Origin: Limnephilus marmoratus
Taxonomy: Eukaryota; Arthropoda; Insecta; Trichoptera; Limnephilidae
DNA: 64,000 nt
NCBI GenBank assembly: GCA_917880885.1
Contig: OU862927.1
Span: forward strand, 18,865,450 to 18,929,449
Direction of reading: 5' to 3'
The notes under the pieces: generated by a model
What the model saw: the letters and a program-made list of their open reading frames with translations, nothing else
The model's database searches: none
Told to the model about the DNA's origin: nothing
Shown here: positions 42,056 to 57,500 of the stretch, piece after piece
Layout of the letters: every line of letters begins with the position of its first letter
Position numbering within the stretch: the stretch's first letter is position 1
Program-made: the position numbers and the translations under genes

Positions 42056-45000
42056 ATTCACTTCTCGGCATTTTCTGTCCAGATGATAAACTTAAATAAA
42101 GGTACATATACGGGTAAAGTCAAATATCAGAATTGGTTATAGATATAATTTATTTAGTACTGAAAAATTATTGGTAATTACAAAATATTTATTTACCTTC
42201 GCATTTATAAAAACATAATTGACTAAGTAAATTCACATTTAACTAAAGAATTTTCCAGCGCTTCAAGGCTAGCACTTATAAAATAGGTAATACATATCAC
42301 TGGAATAATAATTTTTGAATAAAGCAAATAAAAAAATGTAATTAAAAATAATAACTATTTGCTAGTAAAGATTGTCATAAAATAAAACATTGGATATAAA
42401 GTAAACAAAAATAATACATCTTCAATAGAAAAGGAAAACTTATAGCAGTTGAAAGAAATAAATTCATAATTAAAGACAAGACAAAAGAGCGTATAAGGAA
42501 AAACACCATTTTGAGAAAACTAACCTCAAAGATTTTACAAAGGATTAAAGAATTTAATTTTATTAGGGAAAATTTAGGTTTACAACAACCAGAGCGCTAG
42601 GCGTCTATAAAGTGAAGAGATGGCTTTTACACTTGAATGCTAGGCGCCTATAACATGGGCGCTTACTTGTACAATTAAAAATAATAATATTTTAATTTCC
42701 TACGGCCACTAGGCTGATTAGTAACAAACTGAGATATGCTTTCACCGTTATTCACGAGATGTCACCCATCTGTTTACAAGGAATGTGTTGCTAGTCAATT
42801 TTAAAATTGCTCTAGAAGAATCTTGCGTTGTTATTTGCTCTTATATTCAAATATCTTAAAAATGCTTAACTACTGGAGCGCTTTTTGCCACAATATGGCA
42901 CTATTTAAAATACCTCAGATTGCTTTGCTGCCAGTTATGGCAAATTTTCCCTTATTTGTAAGTAATTAAGTAGATGTTTACAATTTTATAACATTTTTTT
43001 TATAAATCCTACGGATTTGTGATAATCGTCAAAAGATAGGTGAATTCATTGGCTATAGAGAACTTTAATCAGTTTGTATGTCTCCATATTAAAATTCGGA
43101 GGTATGATTTTTTTAATGTGGGCGGAAAAAAAACCACAAACAAAATCTCGAGCAGTTGGAGAAAAAAGTTATAAATTGCGCTTTCGCTACAGTGGTTATG
43201 TGTTTGTTTTATGCGTTTTGATGTTTGGTGACCAGATCTGAATAGCCAGGTACCTCCCACCTTCCTCTTCCCCATCTCCTTCCCCTCCCCACTATCTTCA
43301 ACCTCACAACATATCCCAATGAATGAATGCCATAGTCTCACTGGCTCCAGACGGGAACAGTTGGGACTCTTGCGGTATTCATGTAAAAAAAAATATGGCT
43401 TCATTTTAAAATTCTATGGTATGGTTTTAAAATGAGCATGGGCAAATCCAAAACCAAACGTATGAAAATCTCCAGCGCTCAATGGACTTTTTTTGTAAAT
43501 GTCTTGGCGCTCCAGTGGACAAATCTCATTGTAATATTTAATCATTGAAGAAGATAAAATCAGCAACTCTCGATGAGAATATGAAACAGACAAAGACACA
43601 GAAAATAAAAAAAGATAACGGTTGCAACTGGGACTACAAACAAGATGCTTTAGTATTACCGAGAGCTTTATGACAATATTTTATCAAAAATTCTATAAAG
43701 AACTGTGTATTGACTGGACACAAAGACAAGCCTCACACAGTCCTTTTTTGAAAAGTTTTGAAACATTTCCAACTTTTGTCATAAATAAGCGACCATATAA
43801 CATAAGTCAATTTACTCAAAAATAGCGAATATCCACTCATACTATCTAAATCTTATTTGTCTTTTTTATTTATTTTTAGACTCCCAAAAATTCAATCTGA
43901 AAACATGTGTAAATTGTCATTAAACATCAAGAAATAAGCAATAAAAAAAACGAAAAAAAAATATCAGAGCAAAGAAATAGAATAGAAAAATCTTGCCACA
44001 TAAATTAGGAAGAAAAAAAAGGCAAGTAATAATGGCTTTGGTAATAAATTCATATTTAATGAAGAATTATCTTTAAAAAATGCATTGTAAATTGGAATAA
44101 AGCAAGTCAAGTTTCACGGCGTATACACTTACATATTATTATTGCGGAATCTTCCAAGATATTTCTGTAACAAGATTTTTATTAGCATAGGCTATCAATG
44201 TAGAATAAACGAACAAACAATTCCAATAAATGCAATCATTCTTCAATAGTATGATGTTAACTTACAACTGATTACTGTGTGCTATTCCACAATGGTCACT
44301 TTTTGTAGCGGAGGCCAATCATCTAGCGAATCATTATCAATGCTTTGGGCTCATTTACTCTACAGCTATGTACACATGTACATTCATGCTCAACGGTTTG
44401 ACTCAATCGAACGTATTCACATGCTCGAGCAGCTCGACACAAGACGCCATACAATATCACCAAGAGCTCAGGCAAATCGTAAATTTCATTGACTGAGATG
44501 GTACACACGTTGAGACATGTTTGAATGAGCGTAAAACCATTGAGTATGAACGAGCATGGGTACTGGCCATATACACTTAGGCCTGATTACATCATCCATG
44601 GTATAGCTAAAGGGTGATAGGGTAATAGCCGAAACACATTTTGAACGCTTAAATCTTCAATTAAAACAGTTTGAAGTGTTTGATGTATACCGCAAATTTT
44701 GATTGAGAGACAGTAGTAACTAGAAGTAAAAAAAATAAAAATATGTGATCTGAAGTTCCTACTTCCAGACCACAATCTGGAGAATCAAGGGCATGAATTT
44801 TAAAAAGGTGAGAAGGATCGGAACAATATCCAGTTCTCATTTAAATAAGTGAGGAAATTTATTTTTTGGAAAAATGGGGGAATTGCTAAACCTACGGTTT
44901 TGATGGGATAGTCCATTGTATTGAGGCATAGCAGGCTCCCTTGGATTGACTACCAATGTGCCAATATTCTGTCCAAACATTGCAGGATCTATCTATGATG

Positions 45001-45419
45001 ATGGAAAAAATGTAAGATAGGGAAATGTGGTTTACGAGGGTAACAACAGGAATGACCTCAGAACGATTTGGGTTCGCATCCAGGTGTAAGTGCAATTTTC
45101 TGCAATTTAAGTACTTTATCAATTACACGGGTATAATTAAACTACAGTCTGGGGCACTGAGAAGCATTGCAACGGTATATCTACTTTGTTGTTATTGAAG
45201 AATGGAGTAGAGAGAATTAAAATACTTGCAGGTTTTTCGTAAACCGGGAGTGCACATCTTTCTTTGCTATACTGTGGATGAAAGAACCAGGTCTTAGGAG
45301 GAGGAGAAAATTCAACGCTAGTAACAATGTACAGATAACGCTAAAAGTAACGAAGCTTAAATTAGTTAAAATTAACGAAATAATTAGTTTAGATTGCGGG
45401 AGAGGAGAAGTGTCTGTTC
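42056..45419. other. AT-rich stretch downstream of ARPC3
   Basis: No gene recognised. It contains the family B repeat at 43222-43395. The part next to 45419 (perhaps to about 45000) should include the ARPC3 3' UTR, but no clear poly(A) signal could be chosen. Confidence 0.5.
43222..43395 (+). repeat. Dispersed repeat family B, copy 2
   Basis: Matches 39688-39850 along its length, including AATGCCATAGTCTCACTGG and the final GCGGTATTCATGTAAAA, where an A run begins. It provides the empty-site sequence for the MITE at 58957-59648. Confidence 0.75.
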
Positions 45420-45515
45420 TCACTGTCCGGGGCCGGAGAGCGACTTGTCCATGAATTTCCTCTTGGTAAAGCAGAGCCACCATTTGCTGGGCTTGCCGTC
45501 CTCAGTTGCAAAAAC
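45420..45515 (-). CDS. ARPC3: ARPC3 coding exon 5 and stop
   Basis: [20 protein letters not shown] followed by [11 protein letters not shown] and TGA, the invariant C-terminus of the family, after a CATTCCAG acceptor. Confidence 0.95.
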   Translation of the reverse strand, partial: VFATEDGKPSKWWLCFTKRKFMDKSLSGPGQ

Positions 45516-48500
45516 CTGGAATGGAATTAAGAATATATATTTTTTTTAATAAACATGAACTCTAAAATATCATAAAAATCAAAAGCGTATGAGATGTTGA
45601 AAGAATGTGACATGACTAAAAATTGGATTAATGGACTCTATGGTGCCCCAGTGGAAGCTACCCAGACGGAGAGGTGGTTCGAATGTGTTTGAAGAGGATT
45701 GGAGCAGGACCGAAAGGACTGAGGACTGGAGACAAATGGCGAGGGACTGATGACTTTGTCACATGTGAATTTTTGCCAAACAACTGGGCCTTAAAGATTT
45801 GGGTACCCCTTGTTGGCAACGGAAAGGTTTGAAAGAAGGGATTTGTTGATATGGGTCTTGAAGAGGTCCGGTCTAAATGAGGGAGGAAATACAGATGCCA
45901 TCCAAATGCATTTAGTACTACTAAGCTATACCAAATCGTGTGATTTTCGTTTGATAATTAAGAATCACTTAGAACTATTTTAGAAGCTTTAATTAAATAC
46001 TGATAGTAGAACACATATTTGCTTTGTAATAATCATTTTCTTTTTAATTAGTCTTTTTGTAAGCCCAGAAAAAAATAAAGTATCAGGCCAATAAAAACCG
46101 ATTTAAGTTCAAAATCACTTAGTTACGAACCCCTTTCTGGTTATGGTTTTCATGTGTAAAGTGGAAAATTAAATTCTTTGATCGTAAAACATTTTGATAT
46201 TTTTGCCTGAGCTTTGCAAAATAAAATAAAAAAACGCTTTTTGGTGATGTTTTTTTCGTGAATAAATCAAAACAGGCGTCTGGTGTTAAACATAAATTTA
46301 AACCATATCGCCATAAGAAGTGTTATTGTTAGCGGCCTGATTCCAAATTTTACACGACGTGGTACATCACCGGTGGAATATTATACATATTATTCATTTT
46401 TTAGCTAACAAATGAGGAGTATTCTCAGTTTTAGGTCTATATTATTTTCGACCTTTTATTGAATGCAAGCCTAGCCTGGTGTATACGGTTATCGACCTCG
46501 CTCTTAGACCGACCGTCCCATGTTATTTTGCTCCCGAGGTATACTAACTCCTTGGTGTTCTTTAGTGGAACTCTCTACATAAAAAACCAAATCTGAGAAT
46601 ACTCCTCATCAAGACCTATGTATGGAGTATCTTGATGTACGGCTGCGAAACATGGTGCCTATCCGAAAGAGATAAACGGAGACTAGAGGCTTTTTAGATG
46701 TGGTCCTATAGAAGTCTATTAGGAATTTCCTGGAGAGACCACATTACAAATGAGGAGGTTCTCCAAAGAATCGAAGGAGGAAGACACCTGCTCAGGACCT
46801 TGTCCGAAAGGCGTGCAAGATGGATTGGCCATGTAATACGACAAGAAGGCCTCTTGCATGCCATAATGGAGGGTATGACCGAGGGGACAAATTCTAACAA
46901 CGCCCGTGCCGAGAGTACCTGGAGGACCTGCTGGTGGATGTGCGCTGCTCATCATATGCAGACTTCAAAAGAACCGCACAAGACATGGGAGAATGGAAGA
47001 GAAAAATAGAGGAAATTGCTGCAAACCAATCCCAGGATTGATACCAGAGAGAGAGAGAGAGAGATCTTACAAATTAAAATTAGTACTTATTTCAACATAC
47101 CTTTTCAGTAATTCTGACACCAGTCTCTTGTCTCAACTGTTGAAGGTACTGTCTCATGAGATCTGAAAAAATAACAATTACAAACTTGTAGAAAATCACA
47201 AATTAAGCCAGTGATGAAGAGTTTGATGAATGTATTTTGACTAGAGATATCAAACTAACAGTGTTTCTATTGCATACTTTCCGATTAATTGGATTAACTT
47301 CCTTTGATTTCGAAATTTCACAGGAACAACAGGAGTCCAAATTAGCTATCCAACAACAACTAAGAACTAAGTCCAGCTTCTTTTCCATGCCCTTCAGTAT
47401 ACCTCAAGGTTCTCATTTAGGACCATTATTATTTAATGTGTGTATATATACAACGTGTCCGGAAACTCGTAGTACAAGCGGGAAACTGGTGAATCTACAT
47501 CACGTAGAGAACCCAAAAAACTTATTTTTTTCGATCTAAGCATTTCGATTTTAATATTATTTTTTTTCTATTTTTCCATTTTTTCGGCAAATAAAGGGTT
47601 AAAAAAAATTTTGAGCCCGGTTTACCCTTCGTTGCATTTTATAAGACATTACACAGCTGAAATCAACTTCCTAGTGAAAATTTTTTTCAAATTTAACCAA
47701 AAAAATTCCAACTTCGGACCCGATTTACTCGAAAACGAAAGCTCAAATCAAAAAAAGTTAAACCACAAAATCGACTCCAAATGTGATGTGGATTCTCCAG
47801 TTTCCCGCTTGTACTACGAGTTTCCGGACACCTTGTATATATGATACTAGCTGATCCGACAAACGTCGTTCTGCAATATAAACTATTTTTAGTGAATGTT
47901 TTTGTTGTTAGATAAAAAATAACAAATGTATTGCAAGTGTGTGGGATGGGATCTATGACAGAAAGAGGAATGGAGCGCTGTAGACGATGACCACCGATTA
48001 AAACAAAAAAACACCAACTAAAGTAGGAATATGAAATAAAGAAAATCAATATTACTTTCGAAGAGCAATTGAGAGTACCATATTTTTTGTCAGTCCGTCT
48101 TTAGCCAACACAAACAAGTTCGATGGTACGCCCACGCGAGAACATGATGCCGAATGAAATATCAAAATGACGCGACGCTTCTTGTGAATGTCTTGCTCAT
48201 GAGTTGATGAAAGTTCGATGAGGCGGACGTAGCGCCATCTGTCATTCAACAACATAAATAATTTCGTTGTGTTTGAAATACGAAAGACAGTTAAATTTGT
48301 TCATTCAAAAATCCTAAAAAATAATAAAAAAATTGGAGGGTGGGGGTAGGAGGGTTAAAATTTGGGGTCATAGGTATTTTTTAATGCCAAATAAAAAAAA
48401 ATTCTAAAAAAATTTTTTATCAAAAAATTGTTTTTTTTCGGAAAGGGACACCCTAATTACCTAGCAGTATGAAATATACTTTAAAACCTATTCTATATAA

Positions 48501-51500
48501 GATTTAGCATACGAAGACGTTAAAAAATATATACTTAGTTAGCAAAAACTCCTGAAAGACGGGGTGAGGCATTACAAAAATTATATATCTTTTTCTGTCT
48601 TGTTTTTCGAGGACAATAAAACTATTTTCAGATTGCAATGCCATTTCTATATTGAGCAATAAAATCTACAAATAAACAGACACCATACTTCAACAATAAA
48701 TGAGATTTCGATACAGAGCGCTGCAACTCATATGAAGTGAGATAGTAATATAGCCAGTACTATCTTCAATCAAGTACATCTATACGAGGCGTGTAGGTCT
48801 TAAAAATGAAACCAGAAAAAAAAATTGGTTTGTGTAAACATTTTCCAAAAAGAAAGTGCATTTTCTCACTAAATAAGGGCTATCACAGACAATTATTACC
48901 CATTTAATCAGTTACATGAATACTTAAAAAAAAAAAGTACGTAACATATCGATTCGAGACAGTGTATCGAGGAAATTTGATTATTTCTTCCTGGCAAAAC
49001 AACTACGTCACGCAAGAGAGGCGATGTAATTCGATGGGTAGCTGTATTATGCAATTAATGTAGGTGGTGTTACTTGCGGGTTGAAAATAGGTATGGGAAG
49101 GTTAATATTCTATCCACACTAATATTATAAATGCGAAAGTGTGTGTTTGTTTGTTACGCTTTCATGCCTAAACCACTAAACCGATTTAAAAAATTCTTTC
49201 ATCAATAGAAAGCTACATTATCAGCGAGTATATAAGGTTATCTCTCTCTCTCTCAGGTTATGTGGGTCCTAGCGATCCGTAATGTAGGAAGGTTCTGCTT
49301 TTTTTGTTCCAGAATAAAAAAAGAACAAGAATGTTTGGGAATAAACGAAAACAGGTTTCTACTTGTGAGGTTAAATTGGTTTCAGTAATAAAAGAGTTCA
49401 TTTCCAAAACAACCAAAGCCCAGTATAATTTTATAAAGAACATAACAATGTTGCCCTTTTGAGGGGCCGGGTTTCACATCCCCAAAAACATAACAGATTC
49501 TGAAACATAACAGATTCATAACAGATTTGACAGGAATATAATTAAGCAGAAAGAAATATCGTACCTGCGGACCATGGATCTTTATCTAATTCTACACTGA
49601 CACGAACTCTTAATTTACTTGAATATAGCGCGTTGATGAACCGCGGGCCATATTCTCTCGCAATCTCCAGGATGGGAACCAGGAAAGACCCCCAGGAAGG
49701 CCAGAGAATGAGGACTCCCCGCTAGGGAGTAGTATCCAAGATCAGCACCAGTGCTCCGGTTGAGCCCACCGGATGAAACACGATTTCCGTCAGCACACCT
49801 CATCAGGAAATGAACGCCGAGTGACCATCCGTCACAAATATGAGCAGCAATAACCGTACCAGGTCATAAGGACTCTCCCTCGCAAAGCTTTTCAATATGC
49901 CAGTCGCGATTATGTAGGTAATTTACAATACCGTTATTTCGCGGATAAATATCGGTCCCAATGGCGGCGACCAATCACATTAGAAACAGCGTTCCGATCA
50001 CATCAGAAAGAAGCGTTTGCAAAATGTACATCGCCCGGCTCGCGATTAAAATCGTTTAAAACAATTTGTAACGAAGAGATTATCCCATTTTTTAAATCCA
50101 AAACTATCACTAAAGTGACAAGTCGAATCAACACCGGCTTCCCGTACGGTGCCAATTCAAAAAGTAAAAACCAGAGAGAAAAAAAAGTGTTGCCAATCCA
50201 TTCCGTGCTGTTCAAATTATCAGGTTAGTGGTCAGGTAAATAATTATATCACAAATTGATAATTATTTACGTGACAATTCCCCCCTTCTCACGAAAATGT
50301 TTGGCCCCAAACATGAAATCCATGGTTCCGATGTAAAAAAAAAATAAACAAATAAAAAAATAAAGGTACACTAACTAACTAACTAACTAGAAGATAGGTC
50401 CATCAGGTATCCAGAAATTTTACAACAAGTAACCATTAGCAATCATAAACAATAAATCATATAAATCTAGATAGATTGAAAGAACAATGATAATAGGATG
50501 GTACGAGAATAAGGAGTCTACAACACCTTCAGCAACGATGGAGCTGGGTGCTGGCATTACTGGCTGAAGTCCAGACCTGTTATTCTCATGACATCCTAAC
50601 ATCGGGAACATCTTAAAAATAAAGAACACAATCAATGAAAAGAAAAAAAAATTATGCACAAAGCATCACTTTTCCTTCAGCAGGAAATTTTGCCATTAAA
50701 AAGGAGGCTTCACTTTAGGGTGGTCAACCATCCCTCACTTCACTGAATTTAGGCTATTTATTAATAGCGAAAAGGTAACTATTCTATCTACCTAGGTCCA
50801 ACAGGTCTAATAGGTTAACATAGAATTTTATTCAACAAAATACAGAACAGACATTAAACCTAGAATGAGGAATATCTTTCAGAGATATTTAACTTAGTTT
50901 AATTAAGTTTAAAAAAAAGATTTATAACAATGTAGAACCATAAGTATATGAGTAGTACTTGTGTATTAATGAATTAGTTAGACCAAGATTGCAAAACTTG
51001 TCTACTAAAAGTGGTTAGATTAGGGTTTACATTTTTTAGAAATACCTATCCGTACAGGTGGTTACAATAGGGTTTACATAATAAGAAATACCTATGTTTC
51101 AAAATTAAAAAATTAGATCAGGTTTTACAATACCAAAGATATACCTGTCTACAAGTGGTAACAATGAGTATCAGTAGGAACACAAAGACAAGCGAAACAG
51201 AATCTAGAATGTTTAGCTGAATGCATAGGGATTACAATTTAACAAAAAAAACCTAGCTAATAGTAGTGAACCACTATGAAAAAATATATAGAGTACAAGC
51301 CATTTTAATAACTAAAACAGTGTACATAGTTTGCACAAGAAAAAGACTGAGATCACACCGTAGACGGAGATCCTTCAAAATATTACTTCAAAAGTAAGCA
51401 AAAGGCAAAATTTCTTGAACAGACAATATGTATTGGTGATCGAATATATTGTGATAATCGACACTATCTAAATTGGTGATCAATCAAAACATTTGAATGA

Positions 51501-54500
51501 CACTAGGTACAAAATTGTGTAGAGAAACACTGGTGTTTCAGCAGTGAGACTAATATAAATATTTTACTTATGACTATAAGCTATACAAAAATACGCTCTC
51601 CTGTGCTAGAGGTAGAGTATTATATATTCCATGCTGGAATTACTTAATAGGAAAGTACGCCGAAGCAGTACTACCTTTGTTAGAAAGACATAATAATGTT
51701 GTTAATAAACTATGACTTAATATTATTCACTTTAAGGAAAGCTAAACCAAACTTAATTGTAACAAATACTAGCTAAATATAATCTATTTATTATATAATA
51801 TAATCTATTTATGAAAATATACACATTTTGTATACCAGAAAGTTGCTCAAATCTCTGCTACACAAAGAACTACACTTAAGAATATATTTTGTTCTCTAGT
51901 TCCTTGGAGGATCTTTGGTTATAAGGCATGTCGGAGGGACGACAAAATGGAAAGAAAGCTCCACTGAACTAGAGAAAAAATGGATTTAGATTTAAAAGTA
52001 GGGAACATTACAAAATATCCGTTAACTGACGGAGTAGAGATGCGATACCAATGTGTGTGCGTGTGTGCATTGCAGTGATAATACTGACAGAAATAATATA
52101 GACAGGGTGTCTACTAAAAAAACGAGAAATACTCATATCCAATCTAATCATATATATCACTTGAAAAAAAAAATAAGTCATGTGAAGGAGAGAGAAAAAA
52201 AAAAAAAAAAAATGACTTAAGGTTTGGGCGCCACTGATCATCAGATCAGATTCTAGTTGAACGAGGGTAAATAACCGTTTATCATCAATAAACTAGAATA
52301 TTGCGTTTACTCCGACCACATGCTTTGGAGGTACCAAACTCCAAGACACATAACCTGAACAAACACATAAAGAAACAAATGAAATGGAGTGGAAGGTTGG
52401 TAGTCTTACACACCACGACATTGGCTTCCTATAATGTACTTAAAGTAATAATTAGTCTAAACGAACGATATCCTTGACGTGAAAATTTCCTACTATTTTT
52501 CCTTTCATATCTGCCAAAGTATAAATTAAATCAGAGACTTTACCCTTTATGACATTGCGAACAAATCTAGGTGCCAATTTATGAGAGAAATAATCTGGTC
52601 CACTGGATTGAACAAAATTTTTCCTCCAAATGACGTCTCCAACATCATAAATAACCGACTTACGACGCAAGTTGTAGTGTTGGGCATTCTTTTTAAAAGC
52701 TTGCAGTAATGCATTAGAAACTTGCTCATAAATTGGAGCTAACTCTTCCAATTTTTTAGCAAATTCACTTCTAGATTGTTCTAGGGTAGTGTCTGCGACA
52801 CCAGAAGAAATATTTATTTCATGAAATTTTCCGTCAATGATTTGTTCTCTTCCGTGCATGAGGAAAAAAGGCGTGAAACCTGTTGCGAAATTAACCGTAT
52901 TATTCAAGGCTGACTGAATCTGAGGCAGAAATCTGGACCAATTACGATGGTCAGACTCGGTCAAGATAGACAAGGCAGTCCCGATAGTTTGGTTATACCG
53001 CTCAACTACATTGTTTTGCGGGGTGTAATAAGCGTTATAAAAAGGCATGGGAACATTATAATCTGATAACAATTGTTTAAATTCTTTTGAGACAAATTGT
53101 TTCCCGTTATCACATATAAAAGTTTGCGGAACACCGTGTACCAAGAAAATATATTGTTCTACATTTTTAACAATGCTTTTAGCAGTAGCATTTCTGAGCG
53201 GAAAAATCCAAGTATATTTCGAAAAAACGTCAACAACCGATAAAATGTACATAAATCCCGCGTAACTACGTGGAAGAGGACCAACAAGGTCGATAGACAA
53301 CATTTGCATCGGTCTGTTGACTAATTTTGGATTCGTAGAAATGCCAGCCGGCGCAGATGTATTTATTTTATGTGCCTTGCACGTTTTACATTTATTAACA
53401 AACTTTTTGACATCATTATACATACCCGGCCAAAAATAACGGAGTTGAACTTTCTTATACGTTCTGAATACACCTGGGTGGCAAGAGCTAATAGACTCGT
53501 GTTCTTTACTTAAAATAGCGTTACGGTCCTTAAAAGGAACTACCAGCTTCCAAGCTGTATCCTCCTGTAGAGCGAAACGGGACTTAGAGTGACGAAATAA
53601 ACAATTATCCTTAATTTGAAAATTATTAAAACGTTGAGGATTATTTTTACAATTAGTAAATAAGTTATTGTACCAATTATCCGTGCTAGTAGGAAGGTTG
53701 TCAATGGCTCCAATAGTTAAATCGTCTTTACGCGAAAGAGCGTCGGGTACAGTGTTAAATTTACCCTTCCTGTGGACTACGTCAAAAGAAAATTGAGAAA
53801 GGCGGGTAGACCAACGTGCAAGTCTGCCTGTCGGATTTGATAAAGACACTAGCCATTGCAAACTGGAGTGGTCAGTTACTACTGTGAAGTGAACTCCCTC
53901 TATGTAGGGCCTGAAGTGATTCACCGAATCTAACACCGCTAAGAGTTCGCGCTCCGTCACGCCGTAGTTTCGCTCGTGAATGTTCAGACACCTAGAAAAA
54001 AAAGAAACCGGGTGTTCTTCTCCTTCAAAGACCTGTGTGAGCACGCCGCCTATCCCAACGTTGCTCGCGTCACAGTGTATGGTAAATGGAAGTGAAAAAT
54101 CAGGACAATTGATAACCGGCGCGGAAGTTAATGCCTTTTTTAATTTTTTAAAAGAGTCTTCAGCCTCTGAAGACCAAGAAAAATTACTCACCCCCTTTCT
54201 TGAGCCAGTGAGTCTTGTTAAAGGGGCCGCTATTGTGGAAAAATTCTTGATGAAACGTCTATAATATCCACAAAGTCCAATAAATGCTTTTAACTGTTTA
54301 GAATTCTTAGGAGTGGGGTAAGTTCGAATAGACTCTAGCTTGACTGGATCTGTGCGAAGACCCTTTGCATCAACAATATAACCCAGATACTTCAACTCGT
54401 CCTTACAAAACTCACATTTTTTGAGATTAATTGTTAAACCTGCTTCTTTAATACGTGTGAAAACTTTATTTAACAATTCTAAATGTGACTCAAAATCTTC

Positions 54501-57500
54501 TGAAATAATAATTAAATCATCCAGGTAGCAGAAAACGTTTTCATCGAACTCTGGACCAAAAAGAGCATCAACAAGACGCTGTAATTCACTAGGTGCATTT
54601 TTCAGACCAAATGGCATCCTAACAAATTCAAAAAGTCCATGACCTGGTACAACAAAAGCCGTTTTAGAACAAGAGTCCTTATGTAAAGGTATCTGCCAAA
54701 AACTTTTCGATAAATCAATAGAGGTTATAAAGCGTGCACCACGTAGCTTGTCTAAAATGCGCGAAATATACGGCAAGGGGTACGAATCCCTTGTCGTGAC
54801 GCTGTTAAGTTTCCTAGAGTCCAAGCAGAACCTTGCAGAACCATCCTTCTTAGGCACGATCAAAACCGGATTCGACCAAGCCGAACGCGAACGGCGAACA
54901 ACACCTAAATCTAACATTTCCTTAAGTTGTGATTCAAGTTGTTGCTGACGAGTTTGAGACAAAGGGTAATACCGTTGCTTAATGGGATCTCCTGTTGTAT
55001 TAATTTTATGCTGCACTAAATGAGTACGACCCAGTCCACATTTTTCAAACGAAATTGACTTAAATTTATCAATTACATTATTTAGCCTATGATTGTCTTG
55101 AGGGGACAGTAGGGAAGCTGATGTGATCTTGCGAATTTCACTTAAAGTATTCTCAACATCACGTCCACTGTTGGCCTTTGAAAACAATTGAGGAGCGATG
55201 TCAAATTGTTTCCAAAAGTCGACTCCCAAAACAATCACGGGAGAAAGAGACGGAATTACAAAAAAAATTATATATTTCTTAATACTATTAAAAGTAACTA
55301 GTACCCGCATAGTACCAATTACATCTTGATGTTTACCATCCGCGGTGGTAACGTAAGAATCAAGCTTATCTAACTTAAAACCTAAACTTAAGAAAAACCT
55401 ATACAGTGAACCACCAAAACAACTCACACTAGCTCCGCTATCCAAAAGAGCTGAAAAAACTAAATTGTTAATTGCAATATTAACATGAGGTCTAATATCT
55501 TGACCGCTGGTCATCATCGGCATGAATGCGTCCATGTCATGGTCGATGGGACTGGTACTCGAGTTTGAAACTATCGGTGGTCTCCTAGCATCCTCGCTAG
55601 CAGAATGTGGGGGACCCCCGTCTAGTTTTTTGAATTATGTCGTTCAGGATTAGCTTGTCGCTTGGTATGATTCTTCTGAGAATCAAACTTCCATTTTCTA
55701 CAAAACGGCTTGGAATGACCTTTTATATTACAATAAGCGCAAAGTAATTTATTTCTATAAAATTGTGCAGAAGGTGAAGAAGAAGAGGAAGAAGGTGCAG
55801 CATTATTATTCAACGGAACGGATGACGGTTTATTCTTGTCTTTGACCGAATTTGCTTCATCGTCGGAAATAGCTAAACTTTTTTCAAATCGCTTACAAAC
55901 ACTAATTAAGGAATTTAAATTTTTATCCTCAAAATAAGCAATAACAAGAGCATATTTCGGCAATAGGCTATTGCACACTAAATCCACAATTTGTTCTTCC
56001 GGAAGTTGAACGTTTAATCTTAAATTAGCTAATTGCACGTCTTCAACATAATCAACTACGCTTTGATTATACTTCTGTTTCATAGAGAAGAGAGCTTTTA
56101 AAGCTTCGGTTTGGTTAGCGATTGGATCAAAACGAGATAAAATTAGTTTTTTCAGTTCTAGCCAAGTTAAATTATCTTTATAAATGGTACGATACCATAG
56201 CAATGCTCTTCCCTCCAAAAGGTCAGCAAACGAAGTGACAACAAGCGGCAACTCAATACGACGACACCTAGATAACTCCTCCACACGTTGTATAAAGTCA
56301 CGGATGTCTGAAGATCCGTTAAACTTAACACCCCAGCTATGTACGGAAGGATTTGTAGTTATATTCTGATAATAATTATTAGTTATGTTGGTATTTGTAT
56401 TAGGACTTTCATCACTGCTTGTTTCTTGTTGAGAAGAAGTACCACTAGATTGTTTAAGGTTCCTGTTGTAAATTCGCGCTTGCTCTCTCATGGCGGACAA
56501 AGTGGGTTCTGGAGTAATATTAACGTCAGAAAGCATCTGAATCATTTCCTCTTTTGAGGCCCCGTTGATGTTAGACAACGACATTTTGTCAAATGGAATT
56601 TATTTATGTAAAAAAAACGAAGAAAAAATTCCAAATGATTCCATATAAAATAGTTAATATTTATGAGATAAACCGAATAACACTATATTAAGTCTGGAAA
56701 ATTGTTTATAAAGTTATTACGATAACATAATCGAAGTATAATAATGATCGTTTGACATCTGACACATGTCAACAAAAATCGCTATCAGCTGATCTGTAAT
56801 AACAACTGACATAACCATAGACAAACTTGCCAGCCTACAAAAATGTCCCAAAAATATTATCCGAAAAAAAGAACGAAGCTGTTCTAGTAGGTATATTTAT
56901 GTTTACGTTACACAAAATTTGAGAGCGAACGAAGCTCAACCGGAAACCAATACAATTTAAAGCAAAGCAAAAAAATGACATAATAATATGCACAAAATTT
57001 CAAACTACCGCGAAATATTTCATATAATCCATTATAACGCATCTACACACACACACTGGTACCATTATAACAGTATGAAGATATTAATGAATAATACATA
57101 TCCAACCTTGAAAATTCGGAAAAAGAAGCAGAAACTTAAAACATAACAGACCGTTAGAATATACGGGCACCAAAAGCAGAATATTCAACTTAAAACGTTG
57201 GGAGCGCCAAATATAAGGTTATCTCTCTCTCTCTCAGGTTATGTGGGTCCTAGCGATCCGTAATGTAGGAAGGTTCTGCTTTTTTTGTTCCAGAATAAAA
57301 AAAGAACAAGAATGTTTGGGAATAAACGAAAACAGGTTTCTACTTGTGAGGTTAAATTGGTTTCAGTAATAAAAGAGTTCATTTCCAAAACAACCAAAGC
57401 CCAGTATAATTTTATAAAGAACATAACAATGTTGCCCTTTTGAGGGGCCGGGTTTCACATCCCCAAAAACATAACAGATTCTGAAACATAACAGATTCAT

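Noticed and set aside
43622..43825. 67-codon frame in the region downstream of ARPC3
   Set aside because: No similarity, domain or splice support was recognised; length is expected by chance.
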